Below, piece after piece: positions 33,333-42,161 of a DNA stretch of 64,000 nt. The number at the start of each line of letters is the position of its first letter. Position 1 is the stretch's first letter. This DNA comes from Paenibacillus pinihumi DSM 23905 = JCM 16419 (lineage in GTDB: Bacteria > Bacillota > Bacilli > Paenibacillales > Paenibacillaceae), in contig NZ_KE383866.1 of NCBI RefSeq assembly GCF_000422505.1, positions 311,106 to 375,105 on the forward strand, in the 5' to 3' direction. The position numbers and the translations under genes are program-made. The notes under the pieces were generated by a model. It did not search any database and was not told where the DNA came from. It saw nothing but the letters and a program-made list of their open reading frames with translations.

Positions 33333-34529
33333 CTACTCCTTCAAATATTTTCGCAGTGAATCATTTGTCGTTCCGATTTTGTGAATGATCGACTCTACTG
33401 CGTACTCGATTTTCAGCTTGGAAAAATGCTGCGGCCAATTCTCCTTCATCCGCTCCCATGCATCGGGATTGGAACGGTTTAGCACTTGCCCGAAGCCGAA
33501 TATATCCATATGAAATTTGGTTTTGGCTGTTTGAATAACCTTCTCCATCACTTCAACCAGATGCTCCTTGGACTTTTGCTCCAACGCAGTAATCGTATTG
33601 GGGTCCGCAAGATCAATATCACATTCCACATCGCTGACGTTACCGACATTTTTCATTTCAATCCGGATGACAGGCTCTCCGTCTACAATTTTGCCTTTCA
33701 GCTTGGTCTTCGTGCGTGTCGTCTCCATGACGGCATACCCGCCGGTTGGACATTTGATATGGCCTGCGGAACTTTTGACATTGTCCATAATATAATTGTA
33801 GCCTCGGCTTTCGGTCTCATTCAGCCAGCCGGCCAACTTGTCCTTTTTGAATACAGCGAGCCCGATAAACCGGACGATGGCTGCAGATTCAGCCTCTTCC
33901 AGATTTTTATGGGTCTCCCCTTGCTTCTGGTTTCCTATGATTCGAGCGCCGGTCAGCACAGGTGAAGACGATTCAGTAACAAGCTGTTCGATCAGTTTGT
34001 CAAGTGTGACCGCTGTTGTTGGTGACCATGTCTTCGCTGAGGTATCCAGTGTATAGAAGAGGTCGTCAGCCGGAATCTTCTCCAGTGTCGTCAATATCTT
34101 GAGTACGTCCTTGCCCTCGGACTTGCGGGCAATCATAATGTAAAAGTCCGCACGGGCTTCCGGATTTCGTGACAACGCGTCCAGCACATCGACAATGCCT
34201 TCTCTGGCCAGCTTCTCACCAAGGACAAGCACCCGAATGTGAGCGGAATAGATTTTGCGGGGGCTGGTCTCCGTCAGCTTCCTGAAAGCTTCAAATATAG
34301 TTGGCGCTGTCGCCTCATAGATCGTCACTGGAGATCGTCCGCTGCCGGGAGCACGGGCTGATACCTCTGCCGGAACAACAACCTCAACCGCTACACGATA
34401 CTGGTCTCCAACTTTGTCAATCGCAGTCCCGACCTGAATTGCCAATTCATTGATTTCCTTGCGGTTCCAGCAGCCGGAAAGCAGCGCAATCAGGAGCAGA
34501 GCAACAAGAATGGTCCGGAGCAGCTTCAT
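33333..34529 (-). CDS. Spore germinant receptor C subunit (lipoprotein)
   Basis: A 398-residue lipoprotein. The lipobox LLSGC puts the lipidated Cys at residue 20, followed by WNRKEINELAIQVGTAIDK, the classic GerAC start. The domain layout (about 25-190 and 230-390) matches GerAC-type proteins. It is anchored to the outer leaflet of the spore inner membrane and completes the receptor with the A and B subunits. Its ATG overlaps the gerA stop by four bases, showing translational coupling. Confidence 0.92.
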   Translation of the reverse strand: MKLLRTILVALLLIALLSGCWNRKEINELAIQVGTAIDKVGDQYRVAVEVVVPAEVSARAPGSGRSPVTIYEATAPTIFEAFRKLTETSPRKIYSAHIRVLVLGEKLAREGIVDVLDALSRNPEARADFYIMIARKSEGKDVLKILTTLEKIPADDLFYTLDTSAKTWSPTTAVTLDKLIEQLVTESSSPVLTGARIIGNQKQGETHKNLEEAESAAIVRFIGLAVFKKDKLAGWLNETESRGYNYIMDNVKSSAGHIKCPTGGYAVMETTRTKTKLKGKIVDGEPVIRIEMKNVGNVSDVECDIDLADPNTITALEQKSKEHLVEVMEKVIQTAKTKFHMDIFGFGQVLNRSNPDAWERMKENWPQHFSKLKIEYAVESIIHKIGTTNDSLRKYLKE

Positions 34530-36187
34530 GACGGTTCCTCCTCTTGCTTCCCTGCTCCTGTGCCATCACGCTTCGAAGCCGCTTTTTCTGATCCGGCCGG
34601 CGGCGATGAGTGTGAATGAGCTGTACTTGCCGGTTGCTGCGAGCCATCCGCCGGCGGAGCAGCGGCAGACTGGATGTTTTTCTGCTGTTGCGGGTCCGTC
34701 TGCCGCTGCATATTTTGGCTTCCGCTCTGCTTTGGCCTCAGCACCATCCCCCTCCAGGGGATACGGAATAAGGTATCCTTTTGATTCTCGAATACAAAAG
34801 GCGCGATCGAGGTCATATACGGAACGCCGAACGTCCGCAATCCGGTCAGATGAAGCACGAGTACGATCAGACCTGTCATAATGCCGAACAGGCCAAAGGA
34901 AGCTGCAAGTCCCATAAGCAAAAAGCGGATCATACGAATCGCAATGGACAGATTGACTGCAGGGACGACGAAGCTCGACACTGCGGTAATTGCCACGATG
35001 ATAACCATCGCCGCGGATACAAAGCCTGCATCCACTGCAGCCTGTCCGATAACAAGGGTTCCGACAATGGATATCGCCTGACCAACGGTTTTTGGCATTC
35101 GGACTGCCGCTTCCCGCAAAATTTCAAATGTCAGCTCCATCAGCATCGCCTCAACGAATGCCGGGAACGGAACCCCTTCACGCTGTGCGGCAAGGCTGAC
35201 CAGCAGGCTGGTAGGAAGCATCTCCTGGTGAAAGGTTGTGATGGCAATATATAATGAAGGAGCAAGCATCGTTATCAAAAAGGCAAGAAAACGGATCAGC
35301 CTCAGCAGTGTACTAATATCGGCCCGCTGATAGTAGTCCTCAGGCGACTGAAAAAATTGTACGAAAAGTGCGGGTGCAAGCAAAACAAAGGGGGTTCCGT
35401 CTACCAGAATTGCAATTTTCCCCTCCAGCAGGCCTGCAGCTATAACATCCGGACGCTCCGTATTATAAAGAGTCGGAAAAGGCGTATACCGCTCATCCTG
35501 AATGAATTCCTCAATATATCCGCTCTCCAATATACTGTCGGTGTCTATCTTGTCCAGCCTGCGAAATACCTCATCCACCATCTCCTGGCTGGCAAGTTCG
35601 TGAATATAGACCACGACGACATTCGTCTGCGTCATTTTTCCAATTTTGCGCCCTTGCGCCCACAGACGCGGGTCCTTGATTCTGCGTCTAATCAACGACA
35701 GATTAGTCGTCAGACACTCATTAAAGCCCTCCATCGGACCGCGGGTAACACCTTGGGAAGTAGGCTCCTCCACAGACCGCCCTTCTCCGCCCTCAACATT
35801 AATCGCGAGCGCCTCCATGCAGCCTTCTATCATAATGATCGCATAACCGCACAGCAAATCCGCAAGCAGCTCATCCATTGTCTCATCCAGTTTGACATCG
35901 CCCGCCGTCAGCGCCTTTTTCTGGATATGGGTCAGCAGTTGCCTAGCTTCCCGGGTCTCCGCAGGCAGTTCATCGGGCTTTACTCCCTCCAATAATTCGA
36001 CCAGTGAATGCTGGAGAATCTGACGGTCCACCATGCCATGCATATACATGAGTACTGCCTCACGATTCCAGGCTGTTTCAATCGGCTTGACAATGAAGTC
36101 CTGGCTGCTTCCCAGGGTTTGCTGGATGGTCTCAATGGCAGGCTTTAGTCCGTCTTGCAGCGGAATTTTTCCTGTTGACGAACGCAT
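34526..36187 (-). CDS. Spore germinant receptor A subunit (GerAA family)
   Basis: A 553-residue protein. The N-terminal cytoplasmic domain contains IEGCMEALAINVEGGEGRSV, then PRGPMEGF-like TRGPMEGFNECL and NLSLIRRRIKDP. About five membrane helices follow (about 290-480) with the motif ALYIAITTFHQEMLPTSLL. The C-terminal tail is hydrophilic and rich in Gln, Ser and Pro. It forms part of the ion channel core of the receptor. ATG 36187 is preceded by GGGGGGA. First gene of the operon. Confidence 0.93.
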   Translation of the reverse strand: MRSSTGKIPLQDGLKPAIETIQQTLGSSQDFIVKPIETAWNREAVLMYMHGMVDRQILQHSLVELLEGVKPDELPAETREARQLLTHIQKKALTAGDVKLDETMDELLADLLCGYAIIMIEGCMEALAINVEGGEGRSVEEPTSQGVTRGPMEGFNECLTTNLSLIRRRIKDPRLWAQGRKIGKMTQTNVVVVYIHELASQEMVDEVFRRLDKIDTDSILESGYIEEFIQDERYTPFPTLYNTERPDVIAAGLLEGKIAILVDGTPFVLLAPALFVQFFQSPEDYYQRADISTLLRLIRFLAFLITMLAPSLYIAITTFHQEMLPTSLLVSLAAQREGVPFPAFVEAMLMELTFEILREAAVRMPKTVGQAISIVGTLVIGQAAVDAGFVSAAMVIIVAITAVSSFVVPAVNLSIAIRMIRFLLMGLAASFGLFGIMTGLIVLVLHLTGLRTFGVPYMTSIAPFVFENQKDTLFRIPWRGMVLRPKQSGSQNMQRQTDPQQQKNIQSAAAPPADGSQQPASTAHSHSSPPAGSEKAASKRDGTGAGKQEEEPS

Positions 36188-36330
36188 GCATCATCCCCCC
36201 AACAAAGTGTAGTCTTGCTAATGATGCCCACTTCTCCTTAAAGTTACCCTGAATCCTCCAGAAAAATTGGAAAGCTGCGGCAGGTATGCCGTCTTGGTTG
36301 CGACTGCGGCGCCTGACTGGCTGCCCACAT

Positions 36331-36418
36331 AAAAAGGGTACCCTCTTCAAGCATCTGAACTGCCAGTACGGCAGACGGCCGCTGTTGCAGCATAAGATGC
36401 TTTGAAGGGGATACCCTT
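36331..36418 (-). terminator. Long hairpin terminator of the adaA gene
   Basis: AAGGGTA...CTTCAAGCATCT and AGATGCTTTGAAG...TACCCTT form a stem of more than 20 pairs with a structured loop (CTGCC/GGCAG). On the minus strand it runs into TTTTT. Confidence 0.75.
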
Positions 36419-36440
36419 ATGGTTACAGGCGGAACAGCGA

Positions 36441-37031
36441 TTATCTGCCGATGTGCTGCGGATTGTAGGTTGAACTGTATGTTGTCGGTGTGCAACCCGT
36501 CTTCTTTCGGAATAATGTCGCAAAATGAGCGGCATTGCTAATGCCCACCGCGACTGCAATATCCATAACAGACATATCTGTATGAAGCAGCAGTTCCTTT
36601 GCCTTCTCCATTCGGACCTGCTGAATATAGCGGGATGGGGAAACACCCATAATTCGCTTGAATGTACGCTGCAGGTGGTAAGGACTCCCATGAAACGCCT
36701 GGGACAGCGCATTCAAAGTTAACGGTTCGGCATACCCCGTCTCGATAAATCCGGCAATCTGGCTGATCCATTCCTCATCCGGCAGCCGTTTGCCGTCAGG
36801 CTTACAGCGCTTGCAGGGCCTGAAACCGGCCTGATCCGCCGCCTCGGCAGTGACATATACCCGTACATGCTCGCGAATAGGCAGCTTGGATTTGCAAGAA
36901 GGACGGCAGTAAATTCCTGTTGTTGTGACTGCATAGTAAAACGCCCCGTCATAGGCGGTATCATTACTGAAAATTGCTTTCCAGCGTTGATTTGTAAGCG
37001 TTATCTCATCTTTCTTGCCCATCTGCCTCAC
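36441..37031 (-). CDS. adaA: AdaA-like methylphosphotriester-DNA methyltransferase/AraC activator
   Basis: A 196-residue two-domain protein. The N-terminal Ada metal-binding domain has four cysteines (GIYCRPSC and PCKRCKPDG); the first accepts methyl from DNA phosphotriesters. The C-terminal AraC-type double HTH (about 90-190) has the typical SPSRYIQQVRMEKAKELL. The size matches B. subtilis AdaA, which activates the alkylation response once methylated. No ogt/adaB partner is adjacent. GTG 37031 or ATG 37022 could be the start. Confidence 0.9.
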   Translation of the reverse strand: MRQMGKKDEITLTNQRWKAIFSNDTAYDGAFYYAVTTTGIYCRPSCKSKLPIREHVRVYVTAEAADQAGFRPCKRCKPDGKRLPDEEWISQIAGFIETGYAEPLTLNALSQAFHGSPYHLQRTFKRIMGVSPSRYIQQVRMEKAKELLLHTDMSVMDIAVAVGISNAAHFATLFRKKTGCTPTTYSSTYNPQHIGR

Positions 37032-37233
37032 CCCACAAAAAAATTATACCCTCAATAATTCACAATGTCATCGTTTCGAATGAAATAGCAAGAATACAAA
37101 AGCCGAAGCACTTGTAATGTGTTAAAACTATATAGAGAAACGACTTCGACAAAGCGGACAGGATATCGTATTCTTCTGCTTTTGCACACTGCAATATGGA
37201 TTGTATGATTTTAAACCTGAGGTGACGCATACG

Positions 37234-37677
37234 GTGAACCCGAGTATAGCCCCCGACCCGTGCCTGCAGTTTTTGAAGGCGCAGTTACAGACGTTCGGGA
37301 ATGACAAAATGGATGCTTACCTTCCATTGAAAGGTAATGAACGCACAGAAATGATCCAGCTTTTTTCCGACTATAAAGCTGAACTTGAGCGTCTGCTTAT
37401 GCTGCCGGAAAGCGATCTGCATGCAACGGTTATGATCGGCAGTACAATTACGCTGACCTACCTACATTATCAGACAACAGACAGCTTCAAGCTTGTTCTC
37501 CCTGAAGAAGCCAGTACGGATGAAGGCAGAATTTCGTTTCTGTCTCCGGCCGGCAGACGGTTGCTGCTTGCTAAAAAGGGCGATATTATCGTTATCCCGA
37601 CGGCTTCCGAATCGTTGGAAGTGCGTGTAGATGATATTCAACTTCAGCTTGATTGGCCGATACCCGTTGCAAATTAA
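37234..37677 (+). CDS. GreA/GreB-family C-terminal domain protein (Rnk-like)
   Basis: A 147-residue protein. The C-terminal half (DSFKLVLPEEASTDEGRISFLSP in overlapping pieces, then GDIIVI) matches the GreA C-terminal FKBP-like domain that contacts RNA polymerase. The N-terminal part is a short helical region rather than the full GreA coiled coil. GTG 37234 has AGGTGA eight bases upstream; an earlier TTG at 37201 has none. It may bind polymerase near the secondary channel as Rnk-type factors do, without cleavage activity. Confidence 0.75.
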   Translation: MNPSIAPDPCLQFLKAQLQTFGNDKMDAYLPLKGNERTEMIQLFSDYKAELERLLMLPESDLHATVMIGSTITLTYLHYQTTDSFKLVLPEEASTDEGRISFLSPAGRRLLLAKKGDIIVIPTASESLEVRVDDIQLQLDWPIPVAN

Positions 37678-37683
37678 TCACAA

Positions 37684-37729
37684 CAATCCCCTTGAAGCAC
37701 TGCGCTCGGTCACGCTTCAAGGGGATTGT
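37684..37729 (+). terminator. Perfect hairpin terminator after the GreA-like gene
   Basis: ACAATCCCCTTGAAGC pairs exactly with GCTTCAAGGGGATTGT, followed by CTTCT. The T-tract is short, but the stem is very strong. Confidence 0.7.
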
Positions 37730-37773
37730 CTTCTCGGAGGGTCGTCTCCATATATGAAAATGTGAAAATCAAG

Positions 37774-38097
37774 CTAGTGTCTGGTAATAACAAGCACATG
37801 CCCCTTGTCCAGCTCCTGCTCATAATACTCCGCTTCATGCTCACTGAAACCTACCGATTCCAGCTTGGAGCGAAGCTCGTCTCCCCTTGACCGGAACAGA
37901 TTCGCTACAGAGCTGACGGCCCCTTCTTCGCGGGCACCGATTGTGTTCACATCCGTTAATTCCGACAATGCCTTCGTATCCTCTTTCTCATGGGCGAGTA
38001 CATAAATATGCTCCTGGTCAACACCCCTCAAAGTCAAATCTCTCACAGCATGCACCGCATCAGCTTCCGTGTGTACAACCTGTACAGAAGGTCTCAT
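37774..38097 (-). CDS. YflT-domain general stress protein (GSP17M family)
   Basis: A 107-residue protein. VQVVHTEADAVHAVRDLTLRG and the late GHVLVITR frame the heat-induced stress protein YflT domain. ATG 38097 follows GGAGGAATG. B. subtilis YflT belongs to the sigma-B general stress regulon; a sigma-B-like promoter is visible 60 bases upstream here. The biochemical role is unknown; the cytoplasmic domain may bind a small ligand. Confidence 0.82.
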   Translation of the reverse strand: MRPSVQVVHTEADAVHAVRDLTLRGVDQEHIYVLAHEKEDTKALSELTDVNTIGAREEGAVSSVANLFRSRGDELRSKLESVGFSEHEAEYYEQELDKGHVLVITRH

Positions 38098-38156
38098 TGT
38101 TCATTCCTCCATCTCGTTCATGATTCGGCAGTCTCTTACAAGCGCCGTACTATTAA

Positions 38157-38181
38157 ATACCCGGATAGAGAAAGATGAAAC
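38157..38181 (-). promoter_or_regulatory. Sigma-B-like promoter of the YflT-type gene
   Basis: On the minus strand GTTTCA (-35) and GGGTAT (-10) are 13 bases apart, against the consensus GTTTAA-N12-14-GGGTAT. Confidence 0.5.
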
Positions 38182-38238
38182 AGACCGAAGCATTCCGGCA
38201 CAGATTCAGCCAAGCCGTGCGAACTCTATATTTGTCTG

Positions 38239-39012
38239 TCAGGTGGTCTTGCTCACCGGATATCTCGCCATAATCTCAGGAATATGCTGCGCTTCAACTG
38301 GCGGACTGATGTAATAGCCCTGGATTTCATGACAGCCAAGCTCAGCCAGATGCACAATTGTATCATACGATTCTACTCCTTCAGCTATGACCTGGAATTC
38401 AAGCTGCCCGGCAAGTCCGATTACCGACCTGACAATCGCCTCTGAGCGGGTATGATGTCCCAAATGCTGAATAAAGAAGCGGTCCAGCTTGACGTATTGC
38501 ACGGGAATGTCCAGCAAATATTTCAAAGAGGAGTAGCCGGTACCAAAATCGTCAATCGCGATCGAGCAGCCTAAATCCCTGAGACGGTGCAGGCGCGCTA
38601 CAGCATCCGGCGATTGATATAGTGGTGCTCCTTCAGTCAGTTCAAGCGTGAGACAGTCGCTTTCCATCCCGCTTTCACGCAAGACAGTTTGCACAGACGA
38701 CACAAAACCATCATCCTTCAACTGCTCCGGAGACACATTAACGGAGACGCGCAGTGAAATCCCCGCCCTTCTCCAGGCTGCGAACTGTCTGGACGCCTCC
38801 TGCATCACCCACAGGCCAATCCGGCCGATCAGTCCGCTGCGTTCTGCAACCGGAATAAATTGTTCCGGGCTGATCCAGCCCTTGCCCGGATGTTTCCATC
38901 TGATCAGCGCTTCTACGCCAGCAATGGCGTGAATGTCCAGCTTATACTGAGGCTGAAATACCAAGTGAAAATCATGCATATGCTCGGTTGCCTTCGTTAA
39001 CTCTTGAATCAC
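38239..39012 (-). CDS. Stand-alone EAL domain cyclic-di-GMP phosphodiesterase
   Basis: A 257-residue EAL domain with no sensor attached. Catalytic motifs are complete: EALIRW, the Asn in SVNVSP, the Glu in LELTEG, DDFGTGYSS, KLDRFF, AEGVES and QGYY. It should cleave cyclic di-GMP to pGpG in the cytoplasm, lowering matrix or raising motility signals. It is flanked by the YflT-type stress gene and the sda region and seems monocistronic. Confidence 0.9.
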   Translation of the reverse strand: MIQELTKATEHMHDFHLVFQPQYKLDIHAIAGVEALIRWKHPGKGWISPEQFIPVAERSGLIGRIGLWVMQEASRQFAAWRRAGISLRVSVNVSPEQLKDDGFVSSVQTVLRESGMESDCLTLELTEGAPLYQSPDAVARLHRLRDLGCSIAIDDFGTGYSSLKYLLDIPVQYVKLDRFFIQHLGHHTRSEAIVRSVIGLAGQLEFQVIAEGVESYDTIVHLAELGCHEIQGYYISPPVEAQHIPEIMARYPVSKTT

Positions 39013-39224
39013 TGGTCATTCATCCTTCCGGTTACGTTTCCATTCGCACCGCTATTTTGCAAATCTAATCATGCTGCAACTGCAAGACCCTTCGGATAAG
39101 AAATGAAAAAGGCATGCGTCATTCTCCGGTTAGAATAGAACCGCCCGGCATTGTTGATTTACAGCGTTTCACAAGTATACGTACATTCTGCCTGTGACCA
39201 AGCTTCAGGCTTCATGAGCGGGCA

Positions 39225-39425
39225 TTATCTTCCCGTCCCTTGCGTATGATTACACACTTGCTTTGGACATTCTGATTCTACAATCAGACTGCGATACTGA
39301 ATAGAATCCTTTAAAATTTGAATAAAACGCTCATCGCATTTCAAGCGAATCGCCTGATAGTAACATTGAATCAGCAAATCATCAGACAGCGATTTACGGT
39401 CAATAATGTAGGGCTGTATCTTCAT
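39225..39425 (-). CDS. sda: Sporulation histidine kinase inhibitor Sda
   Basis: A 66-residue protein. LSDDLLIQCYYQAIRL and ERFIQILKDSIQYRSL form the Sda helical hairpin that binds KinA-type kinases and blocks phosphorelay signalling when replication is disturbed. ATG 39425 follows AAAGGA; the frame extends to 39467 without support. Compared with the usual length of about 46-52 residues it has about 10 extra N-terminal and a 17-residue C-terminal extension with two Cys (SECPKQVCNHT). Confidence 0.88.
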   Translation of the reverse strand: MKIQPYIIDRKSLSDDLLIQCYYQAIRLKCDERFIQILKDSIQYRSLIVESECPKQVCNHTQGTGR

Positions 39426-39473
39426 GGGCACATCCTTTTCATTTCCAAAAACGTCTCCTCTCTGCAAAGGAGT

Positions 39474-39680
39474 TCATCCATTGTAAATTCGATCTATGCC
39501 TAAGGCCTCTGCGATTTGATTGCGGTACCGTTTGCCCGGACGGAGTCCGTACAATATTTCTGTAAACCGGTTGACGGGAATACCTTCCTTTTCACAAAAC
39601 TGCTTCTGTGTCATCTGCTTCTCAAGAAGTGCCCTTTTCACAGCCAATCCAAAGAGTGTCAGCCTTCTGATTTCCTGCAA
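39474..39680 (-). CDS. Small HTH DNA-binding protein
   Basis: A 68-residue protein beginning MQEIRRLTLFGLAVKRALLE. MTQKQFCEKEGIPVNRFTEIL looks like a phage-repressor-type helix-turn-helix, and the C-terminus has KRYRNQIAEALGI. TTG 39680 has GGAGGTG seven bases upstream. It is followed by sda on the same strand (about 50 bases), so the two may be co-transcribed and it may control sporulation timing. The specific role is unknown. Confidence 0.7.
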   Translation of the reverse strand: MQEIRRLTLFGLAVKRALLEKQMTQKQFCEKEGIPVNRFTEILYGLRPGKRYRNQIAEALGIDRIYNG

Positions 39681-39786
39681 TCACAACACCTCCAATGAAT
39701 TGATACAGTCATCCCCCACGATTTTCTTGCTTGCATAAGTCTGGCAGGCTGCGAGATGAGCTGATGATAGATGCCAAGAGGAACGG

Positions 39787-40146
39787 TCAAATAAACGCCT
39801 TGCTGATCGCATTCATAAGCCGTTCATTGAGAAGCGGCTTATGGATGATATGCTTCGCACCGGCCTGGACGGCCTCGGCAGCCATCTTCTGCTGGCCCAA
39901 TGCCGAGCAGACGACAATACGGGCTTCGGTATCCATCGCCATAATCTCTCTTGTCGCCTCTACGCCATCCATCTCAGGCATGGAGATGTCCATCGTGACC
40001 AGATCAGGCTTGTATTTCTCGTACATCTGAACGGCCTCCCTGCCGGTCCGCGCCTCCGCTACCACCTGAAAGCCTGCGGCGAAAAGTAGCATTTTAAGTG
40101 ACAGGCGTACGACTTCAGTATCATCCGCGATTAAAACTCGTTTCAC
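39787..40146 (-). CDS. CheY-like single-domain response regulator
   Basis: A receiver domain of about 119 residues. VLIADDTEVVR holds the acidic pair, DLVTMDISMPEMDG the phosphoacceptor Asp, CSALGQ the switch Ser, and HKPL the conserved Lys. GTG 40146 is preferred since AAAGGATGAGG overlaps the alternative ATG at 40155. No output domain and no kinase nearby; it could be a CheY-type adaptor for motility or part of a phosphorelay (Spo0F-like). Confidence 0.88.
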   Translation of the reverse strand: MKRVLIADDTEVVRLSLKMLLFAAGFQVVAEARTGREAVQMYEKYKPDLVTMDISMPEMDGVEATREIMAMDTEARIVVCSALGQQKMAAEAVQAGAKHIIHKPLLNERLMNAISKAFI

Positions 40147-40409
40147 AAACCTCATCCTTTTATCCCATATTTACAACAAATTACGACAAAAAATTCCGAT
40201 AATAAAACCACTTTCGATCCGGTCCATGTCCATTGTAGCAATTCTAGCAGCGGGCCCGATTTGGAGTGGTAAAATAATCTGATTACCATGTGTAGAGGAT
40301 AATGATGATGAAATAGTTTTCGGGCTACAGGCTAACAAGTGTAGCTGCTGGATACTGCCTCATTTCTTTCCTCCCAAGGAATGACATCATTTAAGGTGAT
40401 ATAATAAAT

Positions 40410-40502
40410 GTGGTACTACTACCACTACATCCATCATATATCTGATAAGGAATAATTTCAACAAAAAAAGGATTTTTTTCACCCTAATATCTGATATCGG
40501 AT
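40410..40502 (+). promoter_or_regulatory. Palindromes upstream of the XRE regulator gene
   Basis: GTGGTA-CTAC-TACCAC (40410-40425) and ATCTGATATCGGAT (40489-40502) are imperfect palindromes, and ATATCTGATA also occurs at 40438-40447. They lie 24-117 bases before the gene and are candidate autoregulatory operators. The rest of 40156-40526 shows nothing else. Confidence 0.45.
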
Positions 40503-40526
40503 TTACATTTTCTATGGAGGAGATAT

Positions 40527-40925
40527 ATGCGAACTTTTGCAGAAAGATTTCTGTACCTGCGCAAACTGGCAGGTATGAAGCAGTCTGAATTTGCCCGCCT
40601 GATCAACCTTTCACAAGGAAGATTGAGCGATATTGAACAAGGAAAAAACAAACCCTCCGCCGATACGCTAATCGCCGTGGTTAACCAGTTTTCACCTAGT
40701 GCGGAATGGTTATTGTTGGGTAAAGGCTTTCCTCCAGAAACTGTTTCCCAGACGCCAAGAGGCAAACCTGAAGCTTTCATGCCCTTTGACAAGGCAAGCA
40801 GCGACGAATTGCAGTTTTTGGCGGACTGCCGCTCGTTGAACCCGGCCAACAAAATGACGGTTCGCAAGTTTATGCAGTTTTTGCTGGCAGAGCAACGAAC
40901 ACAGACGCCAATGAACGAGCATTAG
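40527..40925 (+). CDS. XRE family regulator
   Basis: A 132-residue protein. The Cro/C1-type HTH (FLYLRKLAGMKQSEFARLIN, LSQGRLSDIEQGKNKPS) is N-terminal. A C-terminal helical part (SSDELQFLADCRSLNPANKM) may mediate dimerisation. ATG 40527 has GGAGG seven bases upstream. It stands alone with its own palindromic upstream region and a hairpin terminator, so it is probably autoregulated. The target genes are not evident. Confidence 0.85.
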   Translation: MRTFAERFLYLRKLAGMKQSEFARLINLSQGRLSDIEQGKNKPSADTLIAVVNQFSPSAEWLLLGKGFPPETVSQTPRGKPEAFMPFDKASSDELQFLADCRSLNPANKMTVRKFMQFLLAEQRTQTPMNEH

Positions 40926-41013
40926 CCAGGGGGTGTTTTATTAATGTCCAAATGTGGTAATTTTACCGCATAATTCATGTTGTCTTTCTGCAAGAAGTAG
41001 AAGGCATAACAAA

Positions 41014-41040
41014 AACCTGTAAAATCCAATTTTACAGGCT
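41014..41040. terminator. Terminator between the XRE gene and a degraded ORF
   Basis: CCTGTAAAAT-CCA-ATTTTACAGG perfect stem with A/T-rich flanks, working in either direction. Confidence 0.65.
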
Positions 41041-41042
41041 AA

Positions 41043-41258
41043 TTATATAGCTTTCGGATACATAGTCATTCGAAACACAGCCTTGGGCAGGAGCAATCCG
41101 CCCGGATAGAAACAATCTCCATGCCAGACTTCCCGGCATCCGGCTGGCAGCCACACATCCTGCTGCTGTCCCCCGAACAGTTCCTCCCGAATATTCCATG
41201 CATCCGAGGGCTCAAGGAGTGATTGCCGCACCAGCATTTCCCCGCCTTCATCCGCCAC
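41043..41258 (-). pseudogene. Possible remnant of a decayed gene
   Basis: A 71-codon frame (DEGGEMLVRQSLLEPSDAW, then VWLPAG and WHGDCFYPGG) looks protein-like. The upstream continuation, PGKLWLLPVIDLW, is in another frame, and a further piece (RIDKLLLHKALMARC) ends in a stop. Two or more frameshifts would be needed to join them. I do not recognise the original family. It may instead be a short unknown gene; the 41260-41430 stretch has no other candidate. Confidence 0.3.
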
Positions 41259-41431
41259 AGATCAATTACTGGCAGCAGCCACAACTTCCCGGGACTCACT
41301 CATCAGCCGGCGCGATGTCCGAATTCCTTCGTCTTGCAAACCGCTTCAGCAGCGGGCCATCAAAGCTTTATGCAGAAGCAGCTTGTCAATGCGGACATAG
41401 CTGCTTCTACCTCTAACACATCAGTCTTCTC

Positions 41432-41746
41432 TCATACCGTCAGCTTCAGCCCGATTGCGGAAGCCAGTATCATCGCGATAAACAGCAGCCTCTTCCATTC
41501 CTTCGGCTCCTTGTACACTACCATCCCGAGCACAGCAGCGCCCACTGTACCAATTCCGGTCCATATTGCATATGCGGTCCCCATCGGAATCGAGACCATC
41601 GCATAGGAAAGCAGCGAGAAGCTGCACACGAAGGAGACAATTAACAGCGCGATCGCACTCCAGCCCTTCTTCATGGCAACCCGTTTCAGATTCAATACAC
41701 CGAGCACTTCGAAGCACCCTGCCAAACCTAATGCCAGCCAGCTCAT
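41432..41746 (-). CDS. Small multidrug resistance transporter subunit (EbrB/QacE-like)
   Basis: A 104-residue protein with four helices. WLALGLAGCFEVLGVLNLK contains the essential membrane Glu of the SMR family (Glu13), and GTAYAIWTGIGTVGAAVLG is the family signature in helix 3. Its start overlaps the stop of the preceding SMR gene, so the two form a heterodimeric pump as in B. subtilis EbrAB or YkkCD. It exports cationic drugs or guanidinium-type compounds by proton exchange. Confidence 0.9.
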   Translation of the reverse strand: MSWLALGLAGCFEVLGVLNLKRVAMKKGWSAIALLIVSFVCSFSLLSYAMVSIPMGTAYAIWTGIGTVGAAVLGMVVYKEPKEWKRLLFIAMILASAIGLKLTV

Positions 41747-42096
41747 TTCGCTACCTCCGTTCCCGCAGCCTGTTCCTCACTGTCTCCAGAGACGAGCTTC
41801 AGCCCGATCACACCCGCCAGCAAAACAGCAATCAACAAAACTTTGCTCCATTTGAACGGCTCACCAAACACAAGCATTTCTACGATTACCGTTCCGCAAG
41901 TACCCAATCCGGCAAATACGGCATATACAGTCCCTACCGGCAATGTTTGTGTCGCTTTGATTAGAATGATAAAGCTGAGCAGGATAAACAAGGCAGTACC
42001 GGTCCATTCCAGCACATTCGACGAATGTCTGAGTCCGGAGACCCACAACACTTCCAGCGCTCCAGCGCCAAATACAGATAACCATATACGATTCAT
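41743..42096 (-). CDS. Small multidrug resistance transporter subunit (EbrA-like)
   Basis: A 117-residue SMR protein. FGAGALEVLWVSGLRHS has the membrane-embedded Glu, and GTVYAVFAGLGTCGTV matches the family signature. There is a longer polar C-terminus (SGDSEEQAAGTEVAK). The first codon may be ATG 42096 or TTG 42102. It is coupled by ATGA overlap to its partner and lies 66 bases after a tetR gene on the same strand, suggesting a three-gene operon. Confidence 0.9.
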   Translation of the reverse strand: MNRIWLSVFGAGALEVLWVSGLRHSSNVLEWTGTALFILLSFIILIKATQTLPVGTVYAVFAGLGTCGTVIVEMLVFGEPFKWSKVLLIAVLLAGVIGLKLVSGDSEEQAAGTEVAK

Positions 42097-42161
42097 TTTC
42101 AAGCCTGCTTTCCAATTAATCTTCTTGATGTCACAAGCCTATACAGACTTGCAAATATTAT

